Positions 7,050 to 16,738 of a DNA stretch of 30,231 bases are shown here, piece by piece; position 1 is the stretch's first letter, and each line of letters opens with the position of its first letter. The stretch is from the NCBI GenBank assembly GCA_963804005.1, contig CAWDOP010000023.1, positions 1 through 30,231 of the forward strand, given 5' to 3'. The notes beneath the pieces are model-generated. The model did no database searches. It saw nothing but the letters and a program-made list of their open reading frames with translations, and was not told the origin of the DNA. The position numbers were made by a program, and so were the translations under genes. The DNA comes from JAGXRK01 sp963804005. GTDB taxonomy: Bacteria > Bacteroidota > Ignavibacteria > Ignavibacteriales > Ignavibacteriaceae.

Positions 7050-8147
7050 ATGTCAAAAATGATTGAACTTGCTAAACTCGGACAGTCAATATGGTTTGAT
7101 TATATAAAACGTGATTTAATCACTTCCGGTGAACTTCAAAAACTTATTGATACGGGTTTGAGAGGAATGACATCCAATCCAACAATTTTTGATAAAGCAA
7201 TTTCAGGCAGTACTGATTACGATGATGATATTCGCCAACTTATCTATAAAAATCTTTCCACAGAAGAAAATTATGAAGCACTGGCATTAAAAGATATTGG
7301 AATGGCTGCTGATCTTCTTCTTCCCGTTTATAAAAACACAGATGGTTTTGATGGATTTATTAGTATTGAGGTAAGTCCAAAACTTGCATATAAAACAAGT
7401 GAAACAATCGATCAGGCTAAAAGATTATTTAAGATTCTTAATCGTCCCAACATAATGATTAAAATACCCGGGACGCAGGAAGGATTACCTGCCATTACAG
7501 AAGTTATTGGTTCAGGTGTAAATGTTAATGTAACATTAATTTTTAGCAATGAAAATTATAAGCAAGTTGCGGAAGCATATATAAAAGGACTTGAAAAACT
7601 TTATGCAAACAATGGCGATATAAGTAAAATTGCTTCGGTTGCATCGTTTTTTGTAAGTCGTGTTGATTCTGCTTGTGATAAAGAACTTGAAGCTAAAGGG
7701 AATAAAGATTTACAAGGAAAAATAGCAATTGCAAATTCAAAAATTGCTTATGAATTGTCCAAAGAAATTTTTTCCGGTGAAAGATGGAAAAAGTTAAAAC
7801 AAAAAGGAGCAAAAGTTCAAAGATTACTATGGGCAAGCACGGGGACAAAAAATCCAAATTATTCAGACACACTTTATGTCGATAATTTGATTGGTCCTGA
7901 TACGGTTAACACAATTCCGCCTGCAACATTGAATGCATTTCTTGATCACGGAAAAATTGCATTGACTCTTATTGAAGCATTGGAAGAAGCAAAAAAACAA
8001 GTTCAGCAATTAGCGGTACTTGGAATTGATATAGAAAAAATAACAGATAAACTTCAGATTGATGGAGTTAAAGCTTTTGCGGATTCATACGACTCATTGT
8101 TAAAAAGTATTTCTGAAAAAGTTGAAACTTTAAAGAAAGAAAAATGA
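7050..8147 (+). CDS. tal: Transaldolase
   Basis: This enzyme transfers a dihydroxyacetone unit between sugar phosphates in the non-oxidative pentose phosphate pathway. The 365-residue protein has the TSNPTIF motif (41-47) and the Schiff-base lysine Lys138 in MIKIPGT (136-142). It ends in a helical C-terminal region of the long (TalB-like/Tal-Pgi) subfamily found in actinobacteria and cyanobacteria. A Shine-Dalgarno (GAGG) precedes the ATG. The stop codon is one base before the ATG of the isomerase gene, so translation of the two is probably coupled. In several lineages these two proteins are one polypeptide; here they are separate. Confidence 0.95.
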   Translation: MSKMIELAKLGQSIWFDYIKRDLITSGELQKLIDTGLRGMTSNPTIFDKAISGSTDYDDDIRQLIYKNLSTEENYEALALKDIGMAADLLLPVYKNTDGFDGFISIEVSPKLAYKTSETIDQAKRLFKILNRPNIMIKIPGTQEGLPAITEVIGSGVNVNVTLIFSNENYKQVAEAYIKGLEKLYANNGDISKIASVASFFVSRVDSACDKELEAKGNKDLQGKIAIANSKIAYELSKEIFSGERWKKLKQKGAKVQRLLWASTGTKNPNYSDTLYVDNLIGPDTVNTIPPATLNAFLDHGKIALTLIEALEEAKKQVQQLAVLGIDIEKITDKLQIDGVKAFADSYDSLLKSISEKVETLKKEK

Positions 8148-8148
8148 A

Positions 8149-9828
8149 ATGATCCAAGTCTCATTAAACAATTTCGAAAATGAAGTTAACAAAACTTTTA
8201 AAAGACTATTAAAAGAAAATATTGTTGAAAGAATCTGGAAGAAAGATCATACTGTCTGGAGTGAAGATCCAAAGGAAATTACTAATCGTCTGGGCTGGCT
8301 AATCAGTCCAACTGCAACCAGAAATGCAATTGGCGAAATTAATAGTTTTGTTGATTCAGTAAAAAAAGATGAATTCACTCACGCATTACTTCTTGGAATG
8401 GGCGGTTCGAGCCTGGCTCCAGAAGTTTTTCGTTTAACATTCGGAGTGAAAGAAGGTTATCTTGATCTTGCAGTATTAGACAGTACTGATCCAGGCGTAG
8501 TTAAACATTTTGCGGATTCGCTCGATCCTGAAAAAACACTTTATATTGTTTCAACTAAATCCGGCGGAACAGTTGAAACTTTTTCCTTTATGAAATTCTT
8601 TTATAACCACGTTTCTAATAAAGTAGGAAAAGAAAAAGTCGGGAATCACTTTGTTGCGATAACTGATCCGGGAAGCGGACTTCAAAAAGTTGCTGAAGAA
8701 CTTAAATTCAGAAAAATATTTTTGAACGATCCTAATATTGGCGGAAGATTTTCAGTATTATCACTTTTCGGCTGTGTTCCTGCATCGTTAGTTGGTATTG
8801 ATCTAAACAAATTTCTTGATCGTGCTGAAGCAATTGCAGAACAGTCAAAACTTTCAAGCGAACATAATATCATTGCTAAACTTGGCTGTATTCTTGGTGA
8901 ACTTGCTGAACGGGGAATAGATAAAGTCACATTTATACTTTCAGAAAAAATTAAAAGTTTTGGATCCTGGGTTGAGCAGCTTGTTGCAGAAAGCACAGGA
9001 AAAAATGGGAAGGGAATTCTTCCTATAGATGGCGAAAAATTAGTTGGCTCGGAATTTTATGGAAAAGATCGTTTATTCGTTTCAATCAGATTAAAAGATG
9101 ATGCTTCAAATCAGGAAAAGATTGATGTACTTAAGAAAAGCGGTTTCCCTATTGTTGAAATTGAATGGAATGACCTTTACGATCTTGGAGCAGAATTCTT
9201 CAAATGGGAATTTGCAACTGCAGTTGCAGGATGGAGAATGCAAATCCAACCGTTTGATCAGCCGAATGTGGAAGAGGCTAAGGTTATTGCAAGACAGTTT
9301 GTTAAAGAATATCAGGAAACCGGCAAGCTGCCTGAAATAAAATCAACTTTAATTGAAAACGGTATTAAGGTTTATGGAGTTTTCTCAGGCAATAATTTGA
9401 ATGAAGTTTTGAAATCATTTTTATCAAGTTGTGTCGTGGGTAAGAGTTATGTTTCAATTCAGGCATATCTAAAACCTGATATAGAAACCGAACAATCTTT
9501 ACAGAAACTGAGGACAAAAATTCAGAAGCTATATAGAGTTCCAGTAACAGTTGGTTACGGACCAAGGTTCCTGCATTCAACCGGACAACTACACAAAGGT
9601 GATGCTGGAAACGGTTTGTTCATTCAGCTTCTTGCTGATATGCCGGATGATTTACCTATTCCGGATAATCCAGCCGAAGAAAACTCATCAATAACTTTTG
9701 GAATTCTTAAGACGGCACAGGCATTTGGTGACAGGCAGGCATTGATTGATAATAATAGAAAAGTGATAACAGTTGATCTTGGCAAAAATGTCTACAATTA
9801 TTTTAAAGATTTGATTAAACACACATAG
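8149..9828 (+). CDS. pgi: Glucose-6-phosphate isomerase, Tal-Pgi type
   Basis: This enzyme interconverts glucose 6-phosphate and fructose 6-phosphate. The 559-residue protein has two SIS sugar-isomerase domains. The first contains GMGGSSLAPEV (83-93) and the sugar-phosphate loop STKSGGT (135-141). The second ends with a C-terminal region containing YGPRFLHSTGQLHKG, with the conserved His and Lys. Sequence style and length match the C-terminal half of the bifunctional Tal-Pgi proteins more than the classical E. coli Pgi. It lies one base downstream of tal and in a different frame, so the separation is not a simple stop-codon interruption. No Shine-Dalgarno of its own is obvious, which fits coupling to tal. 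It links glycolysis with the pentose phosphate steps. Confidence 0.93.
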   Translation: MIQVSLNNFENEVNKTFKRLLKENIVERIWKKDHTVWSEDPKEITNRLGWLISPTATRNAIGEINSFVDSVKKDEFTHALLLGMGGSSLAPEVFRLTFGVKEGYLDLAVLDSTDPGVVKHFADSLDPEKTLYIVSTKSGGTVETFSFMKFFYNHVSNKVGKEKVGNHFVAITDPGSGLQKVAEELKFRKIFLNDPNIGGRFSVLSLFGCVPASLVGIDLNKFLDRAEAIAEQSKLSSEHNIIAKLGCILGELAERGIDKVTFILSEKIKSFGSWVEQLVAESTGKNGKGILPIDGEKLVGSEFYGKDRLFVSIRLKDDASNQEKIDVLKKSGFPIVEIEWNDLYDLGAEFFKWEFATAVAGWRMQIQPFDQPNVEEAKVIARQFVKEYQETGKLPEIKSTLIENGIKVYGVFSGNNLNEVLKSFLSSCVVGKSYVSIQAYLKPDIETEQSLQKLRTKIQKLYRVPVTVGYGPRFLHSTGQLHKGDAGNGLFIQLLADMPDDLPIPDNPAEENSSITFGILKTAQAFGDRQALIDNNRKVITVDLGKNVYNYFKDLIKHT

Positions 9829-9942
9829 AATTATTTTGAGAAAATATTATTTTATTTAAAGCTGCAAAGCCTTAGACAAATTGTTTTAGGAAGTCAACAA
9901 ATCGTAGTTAATATAGAAGCGTAAATAAAGTTTAGTCAGATT

Positions 9943-10248
9943 TCAGGAGTAATAATCAACCTTACATCCACAGCCATCCCACATTTTTTCGTAAATCTCC
10001 ATTCTTTTTGCCATAAGTTCATTGGCGGAATTTAAGTCTTTCATCTTTCTTACAAGAAATTCTCTTTTACCAGTCATCTCTTGAAAAAAAATGCAGTTAT
10101 CTAGCTGCAGTATTCTTATTTTGTCAGAAATCAGAGTATCTTTTTCTAATAATATTTTAGATTGCGTTATTAATGCATCAAGATCAGACTGCATAATTTT
10201 TATGTAATTATTAATCTTTAGCTTCTTAATTTCATTTATAGAATTCAT
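9943..10248 (-). CDS. Small helical protein of unknown function
   Basis: A 101-residue, Lys/Leu/Ile-rich protein predicted to be almost all helical, with heptad-like spacing through residues 20-90 and a distinctive C-terminal Asp-Gly-Cys-Gly-Cys (92-96). There is no signal peptide or membrane segment. The overall pattern is reminiscent of small export-chaperone-like helical bundles (FlgN/FliT type), but no flagellar or secretion gene is nearby and the resemblance cannot be tested here. No Shine-Dalgarno is visible. It is divergent from the membrane glycosidase-like gene and convergent with pgi. It is probably a real gene, judged on length and composition only. Confidence 0.5.
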   Translation of the reverse strand: MNSINEIKKLKINNYIKIMQSDLDALITQSKILLEKDTLISDKIRILQLDNCIFFQEMTGKREFLVRKMKDLNSANELMAKRMEIYEKMWDGCGCKVDYYS

Positions 10249-10455
10249 ATAAAATGTCTTAAATTTTAATCAATTTGATGCTTCCGAAAAATAAATGATT
10301 CATTGTTCTAAATTGTAACCTATATATTTAACCTCCCTCTTGTCCAACTCACAATCGTAATCACAGTATAATAAGCAACAAAAAAATGAAAGCCATGAAT
10401 AAATTTCATTTTCCAAAATTTTCTTAGATATAGGCTCAATCTGTCATTTCTTACA

Positions 10456-10486
10456 TTGCATTCCCCTCGATTTGAAGCTATATTTG
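10456..10486 (+). promoter_or_regulatory. Bacteroidota-type promoter of the GH2-like gene and smc
   Basis: TTG (10456-10458), exactly 20 bases, then TATATTTG (10479-10486) is a full match to the Bacteroidota -33/-7 pattern. Transcription would begin near 10493, about 20 nt before ATG 10513. This supports 10513 as the start codon and shows that the TTG at 10456 is promoter rather than start codon. It probably drives the downstream co-directional genes too. Confidence 0.6.
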
Positions 10487-10512
10487 TAAGTTTATTTCTC
10501 AGCAATTTGGAT

Positions 10513-13122
10513 ATGAAAATCAACATTTCGGCGTTTAATCACATAATTCGATTAGTTCTTTTTGCAATAATAGCATTTCAACCGCTTTTATCTGCTCAGG
10601 TTGTCTTTCGGGACCTGCCTCATTATAAGATCAATTCAGCTGACTTGTTGTTTTTTGACATTACTGATTCAAGAAAAATAATTTCGCTTAACGGTGAATG
10701 GAAAATTTATTCTGCCGATGACGAAAAGCGAAATAAAGTGAGTGTAAGTGTTCCATCAATATTTCAGGGCAAAGGCGAATTTGTCTTTGAAAAATCTTTT
10801 AAGCTTTCTTCTGATGAAATAAATGGCAGCAGAATGAAGCTTGTATTCTTTGGCTTAAACTATACGGCAGATATTTCTCTGAATAAAAATATTATTTATA
10901 GGCATTCCGGTGGGGAGTTTCCTTTCAGTATTGATGTGCCGAGAGATATCCTTAAATCTGATCAAGACAATTTAATTTCTGTTAAACTCAGCTACAAGTT
11001 GGATTCTGAAAACACAATTCCTCTTAAACAAAGATTTTTATTTCCGCAGAACTTTGGTGGAATTATCCGTGATGTTTTTCTTCATCTTACGCCAAACATA
11101 AATATTAAAGAATTGACGCTTAAGAAATCGATTAACTTTTCGAACAAAAAAGCTTCTGTCGAAATCCAATCTGTTATTGAGAATAAGGAATTCAAAAAAC
11201 TGAATGATACAATTGAAGCAGTAAATAGTTTTACGATAAAAGTAAAAGCATATGCACCCGATGGCAAAACTCAAATAAGCGGCAATGATTTTAAGTTTGA
11301 ATTGAAACTGAATCGTGAAATTGAAGTGAAGCAGTCTATCTTAATTAATGATCCGATTTTATGGTCGCCTGAAACTCCCGGCAGTTATATCATAAGACTT
11401 GAACTATACCGTGGTGATCAGCTTGTTGATTTGACTGACAAATCAATCGCTCTTTTTGAATTAGGATTAAAAGATGATAATCTTCTTTTAAATGCTAAAG
11501 CAGGTAACTTGAAAGGTGTAACTTTTCTTCCGTCGTTTAATGAATTTGGAAGTCTTTCATCTTACTCTCAGATGGAGAAAGATCTTGTACTCATAAAAGA
11601 AACAGGATTTAATGCTGTAAGATTTTCTAAATCAGTTCCTCATCCTTATTATCTGAAACTTTGTGAAGAAATTGGATTAATTGCTTTCGTTGAAATTCCA
11701 GTTGGTTCAATTCCAGAAGGACTTGCAAACGATCAGAATTTTATGGTAAGAAGCAGAAATTTTCTTAACAATTTTCTTAAAGCTTATTCAGAATATTCTG
11801 CAGTCGGTGCGGTTGGATTTGGAAGTTCTTATATGTCACGTTTTGATTCTCATCAGTCATTACTTACGGATCTTGGTGGAAAAGTTAAAGAACAATATGA
11901 ATTTCTTACCTTTGCATCATTTATCGGATTTGATATAGATAAAATTGAAAATATTGATTTATACGGTATTGAACTTTTTAATATTTCCATTAGCGATATA
12001 AAAAATGATCTAACAGAACTTAAAGAAAAATTAGGTACGGGAAGATTTTTTATTAGTGAAGCGACTTATACAGTTAATATTGGTGAAACCGATGGTTATG
12101 TAAATGAATATTCATACGAAGCTCAGGCAAAATACTTCGATGAACTTTTTAATTTTGCAGAAGACGTGAAATTAAGTGCTTTCTTCATAAACACGATGTA
12201 CGATGTTAAAGGCGATTTTCCTTCACTCCTTTCAGGATATGATGCGGGGTTATTTTATAATATTGGTTTAGCCGGAGCGGATAGAAACTTATCACGTCTT
12301 GCTTATAAAGTGGTAAATGCAAGATTGAAGAACACAGAAAAAGTTACAATTCCGATTGGTAGTAATAAAGATGATGCACCGATGGTATTTATTGTTTTAG
12401 GACTTCTACTTGCAATTTCCCTCGGAATTCTTGTAAACTCCGGTAGGAAGTTTAGGGAAGATGCATCACGTGCTTTGCTTCGTCCGTATAACTTTTTTGC
12501 CGATGTGAGAGATCAAAGAATATTATCTGCATATCATTCATTATTTCTTGCGGTTATTATTTCAATCACAGCCGCACTTCTAACAAGCAATATTCTATTC
12601 TTTTTAAAGACTAATATTTTATTTGAAAAAATTCTACTCTCATTCGGAAGTCCAAATCTTTTATTTGCGGTAGGTTATTTTGCCTGGAATCCGTTAAGCT
12701 CGCTTATCTGGTTATCAATTATGTTCATTGCAGCCATAGTATTGCTTACTTTGATTGTGAGGTCTGCATCAATGTTTGTTAAAACAAAAGTCTATTTGAC
12801 AAGTGCATTTTTTGTAATTATATGGGCATTTCTCCCGTTAGTACTTTTTATTCCTGTCGGTATAATTCTATACAGATTGCTAATGGCAGATATTGCCAAT
12901 ATTTATTTCTTTGTTGTCTTTGCAATTTTCACATTCTGGTTAATTTACAGATTGATGAAAGGCATTTATGTAATTTATGATGTTAGCGCAGGTCCGGTTT
13001 ATTTTTACAGTATTTTACTTTTCCTCACTGTGTTCGGTGGATTTTTAATTTACTTCCAGGTAAACAACTCGGTAACTCAGTACCTGATGTTAACTTTAAA
13101 GCAGTTTAACGTTATCGGATAA
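10513..13122 (+). CDS. GH2-like exported protein with polytopic membrane C-terminus
   Basis: An 869-residue protein. It has an N-terminal signal peptide or anchor (about residues 1-28, ending near LLSAQ). A glycoside hydrolase family 2-like region follows: sugar-binding jelly roll (about 55-180), Ig-like domain (about 190-310) and TIM-barrel-like domain (about 330-600). From residue 624 to the end there are about five or six hydrophobic helices resembling Yip1-type membrane domains. The acid/base position, normally Gly-Asn-Glu, reads Gly-Ser-Ser (437-439), while a nucleophile-like Glu516 remains in FISEAT. Glycosidase activity is therefore doubtful. Start ATG 10513 is chosen because it opens directly on the signal peptide and a promoter covers the alternative TTG upstream. 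Only five bases separate it from smc. Confidence 0.75.
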   Translation: MKINISAFNHIIRLVLFAIIAFQPLLSAQVVFRDLPHYKINSADLLFFDITDSRKIISLNGEWKIYSADDEKRNKVSVSVPSIFQGKGEFVFEKSFKLSSDEINGSRMKLVFFGLNYTADISLNKNIIYRHSGGEFPFSIDVPRDILKSDQDNLISVKLSYKLDSENTIPLKQRFLFPQNFGGIIRDVFLHLTPNINIKELTLKKSINFSNKKASVEIQSVIENKEFKKLNDTIEAVNSFTIKVKAYAPDGKTQISGNDFKFELKLNREIEVKQSILINDPILWSPETPGSYIIRLELYRGDQLVDLTDKSIALFELGLKDDNLLLNAKAGNLKGVTFLPSFNEFGSLSSYSQMEKDLVLIKETGFNAVRFSKSVPHPYYLKLCEEIGLIAFVEIPVGSIPEGLANDQNFMVRSRNFLNNFLKAYSEYSAVGAVGFGSSYMSRFDSHQSLLTDLGGKVKEQYEFLTFASFIGFDIDKIENIDLYGIELFNISISDIKNDLTELKEKLGTGRFFISEATYTVNIGETDGYVNEYSYEAQAKYFDELFNFAEDVKLSAFFINTMYDVKGDFPSLLSGYDAGLFYNIGLAGADRNLSRLAYKVVNARLKNTEKVTIPIGSNKDDAPMVFIVLGLLLAISLGILVNSGRKFREDASRALLRPYNFFADVRDQRILSAYHSLFLAVIISITAALLTSNILFFLKTNILFEKILLSFGSPNLLFAVGYFAWNPLSSLIWLSIMFIAAIVLLTLIVRSASMFVKTKVYLTSAFFVIIWAFLPLVLFIPVGIILYRLLMADIANIYFFVVFAIFTFWLIYRLMKGIYVIYDVSAGPVYFYSILLFLTVFGGFLIYFQVNNSVTQYLMLTLKQFNVIG

Positions 13123-13127
13123 ACAAA

Positions 13128-16100
13128 TTGTATTTATCAAAACTTGAAATATTCGGATTTAAATCATTCGCACAGAAAACCAATGTAGTGTTTGTTGAGG
13201 GTATAACGTCTATTGTTGGTCCAAACGGTTGTGGGAAAACCAATATTGTTGATGCAATTCGTTGGTGTCTTGGTGAACAGAAAAGCAGTGCGCTGCGAAG
13301 TGATAAAATGGAGAATGTTATTTTCAACGGAACTGCAACGCGCAAACCGATGGGAATGTCAGAAGTCTCATTAACAATTCAGAACACAAAAGGAATTCTT
13401 CCAACAGACTATACCGATGTTACAATTACGAGAAGAATTTTCAGATCGGGCGAAAGTGAGTATCTTCTTAACAAAAACATCTGCCGGTTAAAGGATATCA
13501 CCAATCTTTTTATGGATACCGGAGTCGGTGCAAATGCTTATTCAGTTATCGAACTTAAAATGGTTGAGACCATATTAAGCAATAAAGCTGAAGAACGAAG
13601 AACGATGTTTGAAGAAGCTGCAGGCGTTAATAAATATAAACTGAGAAGGAGACTGGCACTCAGAAAACTTGATGATGTTAAAACTGATCTTACCAGAGTA
13701 AATGACATTGTCTCTGAAGTTGAGAAAAAAGTAAACTCGCTAGAGAGACAAGCTAAAAAAGCTGACAGGCATAATAATCTTTCTTCTAAACTTAGAGAAC
13801 TTGAGCTTGATCTTGCAGAAAGAGAATTAGCTTTATTTACTTTGCAGACCGAACAATCAAAGAGCGGAAAAAAGGAATTACTAAAACAGAAAATTCAGAT
13901 TGAATCAGAAGTTTCCAGAATTGATGATGAATTAAAAGAACATCGAGAAAAACTTTTAGTAATAGAAACAGAACTTCAACAGAAAAGATCAGAGCTTTCA
14001 CTTCAGACTGAAAAAATCTACAATACACAAAATTCTCTTTCTCTTAACAAAGAAAGAAAAAGTTCTTTAGAGCGTAACATTGAAAGATTCAATCAAGAGC
14101 TTGAAGAACTAAAAGTTCAATTGAATGAATCCGAAAATACTGTGACTAAAGGTGACGATAACATTAAAGAAATTGAAGAAAAGATCCGGATAAAAGAACT
14201 GGAGCGAGAAAAAGTTGAAGATAAACTAAAAGAACAAGAATCGGCTCTTGAAGAAAAGAGAGTTCAACTTAAAGTTCAATCAGATGTTTTACTAGAAAAA
14301 TTTAAAGAGATAACCGGAAAAGAAAACGAATTACACAACACAGAAGATTTGCTTAAGCAAAAGACAGAAGCAATAAATAAACTGAACGAAAAAATTCTTC
14401 TACTTACAAGTAATGTTGCAAAAACAGTTGGTTATCTTGAGGAACTTGGAAATGAAAAACAAGAAATAGGAAAAAGTTTAAAACAAGCTGATTCTCTCTT
14501 TTTAGCCAAGCAAAAAGAAAAAGAAGATTGCGAAAACGAACTTTCTGACTTAAAGGATAAAGAACTCGAAGATAAAAGCATAATTAAAAATCTTAGAGAT
14601 AAAATTGAATTTATTCAATCATTAATTGATAAACTTGAGGGAATTTCAAAAGGTGCTAAAGCTTTGCTTGATGATCAATCCTGGGCAAAAGGTGAAAGTA
14701 CAATCCTTGCTCATATTGGTGACTCAGAGGAAACATATCGTTTTGCTATTGAAGCAGCACTGAAGAATAATCTCAACAATATTCTTGTTGAAACTCTTGA
14801 TGATCTGAAAAACGGAATTGAGTATCTGCAAAATAATGAAGTTGGCAAGGCTTCGTTTTATATCTCTGATTTAGCAGAAACAACAAATAAAGATATTGTT
14901 GATAAAATATCTGGTTATCTACGAAAGCGTAAGGCAAAGAAGATTGAACAGGAAAAAGGATTTTTAGGCTGGGCTAAGGATTTTGTTAAAACTGAAAATA
15001 AATGGATTTCATTCTTTAATAAAATTTTAGGCAATACTGCAATAGTTAATGATCTCGATACAGCCTTTACTCTTTTCAAAAAATATCCTGGATTTAACTT
15101 TACAAATCTAAATGGAGATTATCTTAGTGCTGATGGTGTGGTTGAAGCCGGATCCGCCCCTCAGATTGATGCTACTATTTTTGGAAGAAAACATTTTCTT
15201 GAAAATTTAAGAAGAGAATTTCCCGTAAGAGAAAAGCAGTTAGCAGAGCTGCAGAATAAAATAAAAGAAACAGAAGAAAAAATAACTTCAATTGATCTTA
15301 AGGGTTTATCAGAAAAAGGAAGACTTCTAATAAACGATCTTAACAATGTTGATAAACAGATTTCCCGTTTTGAATTTGAAAAACAAAAAGCCAACGATGA
15401 GGCTGAAAAAATTCAACAGGAAATTCAGGATCTTGCCGCAGAGGCTAATCTGTTCGATACAAAACGCAATCAACTGGAATCATTAATTTTTACCGAAAAT
15501 AGCATTAGAGATGAAGAAGAACGCAAACGAAGTTTGTTGGAAGAAAATTTCAAGCTTAGGGAAAAAGAATTCAATTTAACAAAAGACTACATCAACGAGT
15601 TAAATCTTGAATTAGAGAGGCTGATCGGCGAAAAGAAAAACACTGAAAATGCTATCAAACGTGCTGAAGAGTCAATTTCAAATATTCGTAAATCAATTGA
15701 GAAGCGTGAAGCTGATATCAGCGATTCAACAAACGAAAGTGAAAATATTCTTTCTTTAGTAAAAGAGAATCAAATTGTACTTTCCGGGTTGGAAAAAGCC
15801 AAAGAAGAAATAATTATAAGTGAAACTGAGATTGATACGAGATATAAAGCGCTTCGTGCAGAAATGAGCGAAAGAGAAAACATTTTAAAAGCTTTAAGAA
15901 TAGAGCGAGATAAAATTTCAGAAGAAATTCATTTAACCGAAATGAAGTTAAATGAGCTGATTATTAAGACTCAAAATTTATATGAAAATATTGAAGAGAG
16001 TTATTCTCTTAAGCTCGAGAAAAAATCGTTCGATGATCTTGAAATTTTTAATTTTTCAGAAAGAAGCAGTGAAGTTCATGATATCAAGCAAAAAGTAAAA

Positions 16101-16724
16101 TCACTCGGTCCGGTAAACTTGCTTGCTTATTCTGAGTATGAAGAGGAAAAAGAAAGGCTCGATTTTTTATTGAAGCAAAGAAATGATTTGATTGATTCAG
16201 AAAAAGATGTAATACAAACTATTGAAGAAATAAATAATACTGCCCAAAAGCAGTTTATGGAAACATTTGAAAAAATCAGGGAAAATTTTATAAAGATATT
16301 CAGAACTTTATTTGATCCGGGTGATGAAGCAGATTTACGGCTTGAAGAAAACGACGATCCTCTAGAAGCAAAAATAGAAATTATTGCAAAACCCAAGGGT
16401 AAAAGACCAACATCAATTGAGCTTCTTTCAGGAGGAGAAAAAACACTAACTGCAATTGCATTATTGTTTGGTATCTATCTTGTTAAGCCCAGCCCATTTT
16501 GTATCCTCGATGAAATTGACGCTCCGCTTGATGATGCAAATATTGATCGCTTTACACGCATCCTACACGAGTTCAGTAAAGATACGCAGTTTATTGTAGT
16601 TACACATAACAAGCGTACTATGGAGGCTGCGCACATTCTTTATGGCGTAACAATGCAGGAAGAAGGTATTTCCAAATTGGTAAGCGTAAGATTTGATGAA
16701 GATATTGATGCTATCGCAGGATAA
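13128..16724 (+). CDS. smc: Chromosome segregation protein SMC
   Basis: A 1198-residue condensin ATPase that organises and segregates the chromosome, normally with ScpA and ScpB (not in this window). The N-terminal head has Walker A GPNGCGKT (31-38). Long coiled coils flank a hinge region (about 505-660). The C-terminal head has the ABC signature LSGGEKTLTA (Ser1101-Gly-Gly-Glu1104) and Walker B ILDEIDAP (Asp1128, Glu1129). The length is typical. The start is TTG, five bases after the stop of the GH2-like gene; the protein begins MYLSKLEIFGFKSF exactly where SMC proteins usually begin, so the rare start is convincing. Co-transcription with the upstream gene is likely. Confidence 0.97.
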   Translation: MYLSKLEIFGFKSFAQKTNVVFVEGITSIVGPNGCGKTNIVDAIRWCLGEQKSSALRSDKMENVIFNGTATRKPMGMSEVSLTIQNTKGILPTDYTDVTITRRIFRSGESEYLLNKNICRLKDITNLFMDTGVGANAYSVIELKMVETILSNKAEERRTMFEEAAGVNKYKLRRRLALRKLDDVKTDLTRVNDIVSEVEKKVNSLERQAKKADRHNNLSSKLRELELDLAERELALFTLQTEQSKSGKKELLKQKIQIESEVSRIDDELKEHREKLLVIETELQQKRSELSLQTEKIYNTQNSLSLNKERKSSLERNIERFNQELEELKVQLNESENTVTKGDDNIKEIEEKIRIKELEREKVEDKLKEQESALEEKRVQLKVQSDVLLEKFKEITGKENELHNTEDLLKQKTEAINKLNEKILLLTSNVAKTVGYLEELGNEKQEIGKSLKQADSLFLAKQKEKEDCENELSDLKDKELEDKSIIKNLRDKIEFIQSLIDKLEGISKGAKALLDDQSWAKGESTILAHIGDSEETYRFAIEAALKNNLNNILVETLDDLKNGIEYLQNNEVGKASFYISDLAETTNKDIVDKISGYLRKRKAKKIEQEKGFLGWAKDFVKTENKWISFFNKILGNTAIVNDLDTAFTLFKKYPGFNFTNLNGDYLSADGVVEAGSAPQIDATIFGRKHFLENLRREFPVREKQLAELQNKIKETEEKITSIDLKGLSEKGRLLINDLNNVDKQISRFEFEKQKANDEAEKIQQEIQDLAAEANLFDTKRNQLESLIFTENSIRDEEERKRSLLEENFKLREKEFNLTKDYINELNLELERLIGEKKNTENAIKRAEESISNIRKSIEKREADISDSTNESENILSLVKENQIVLSGLEKAKEEIIISETEIDTRYKALRAEMSERENILKALRIERDKISEEIHLTEMKLNELIIKTQNLYENIEESYSLKLEKKSFDDLEIFNFSERSSEVHDIKQKVKSLGPVNLLAYSEYEEEKERLDFLLKQRNDLIDSEKDVIQTIEEINNTAQKQFMETFEKIRENFIKIFRTLFDPGDEADLRLEENDDPLEAKIEIIAKPKGKRPTSIELLSGGEKTLTAIALLFGIYLVKPSPFCILDEIDAPLDDANIDRFTRILHEFSKDTQFIVVTHNKRTMEAAHILYGVTMQEEGISKLVSVRFDEDIDAIAG

Positions 16725-16738
16725 GATTAGAAAAGTTT

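Noticed and set aside
8141..8151. tal-pgi as one gene broken by a stop codon
   Set aside because: The isomerase frame is shifted relative to tal and has its own ATG one base after the stop, so two genes are the simpler reading.
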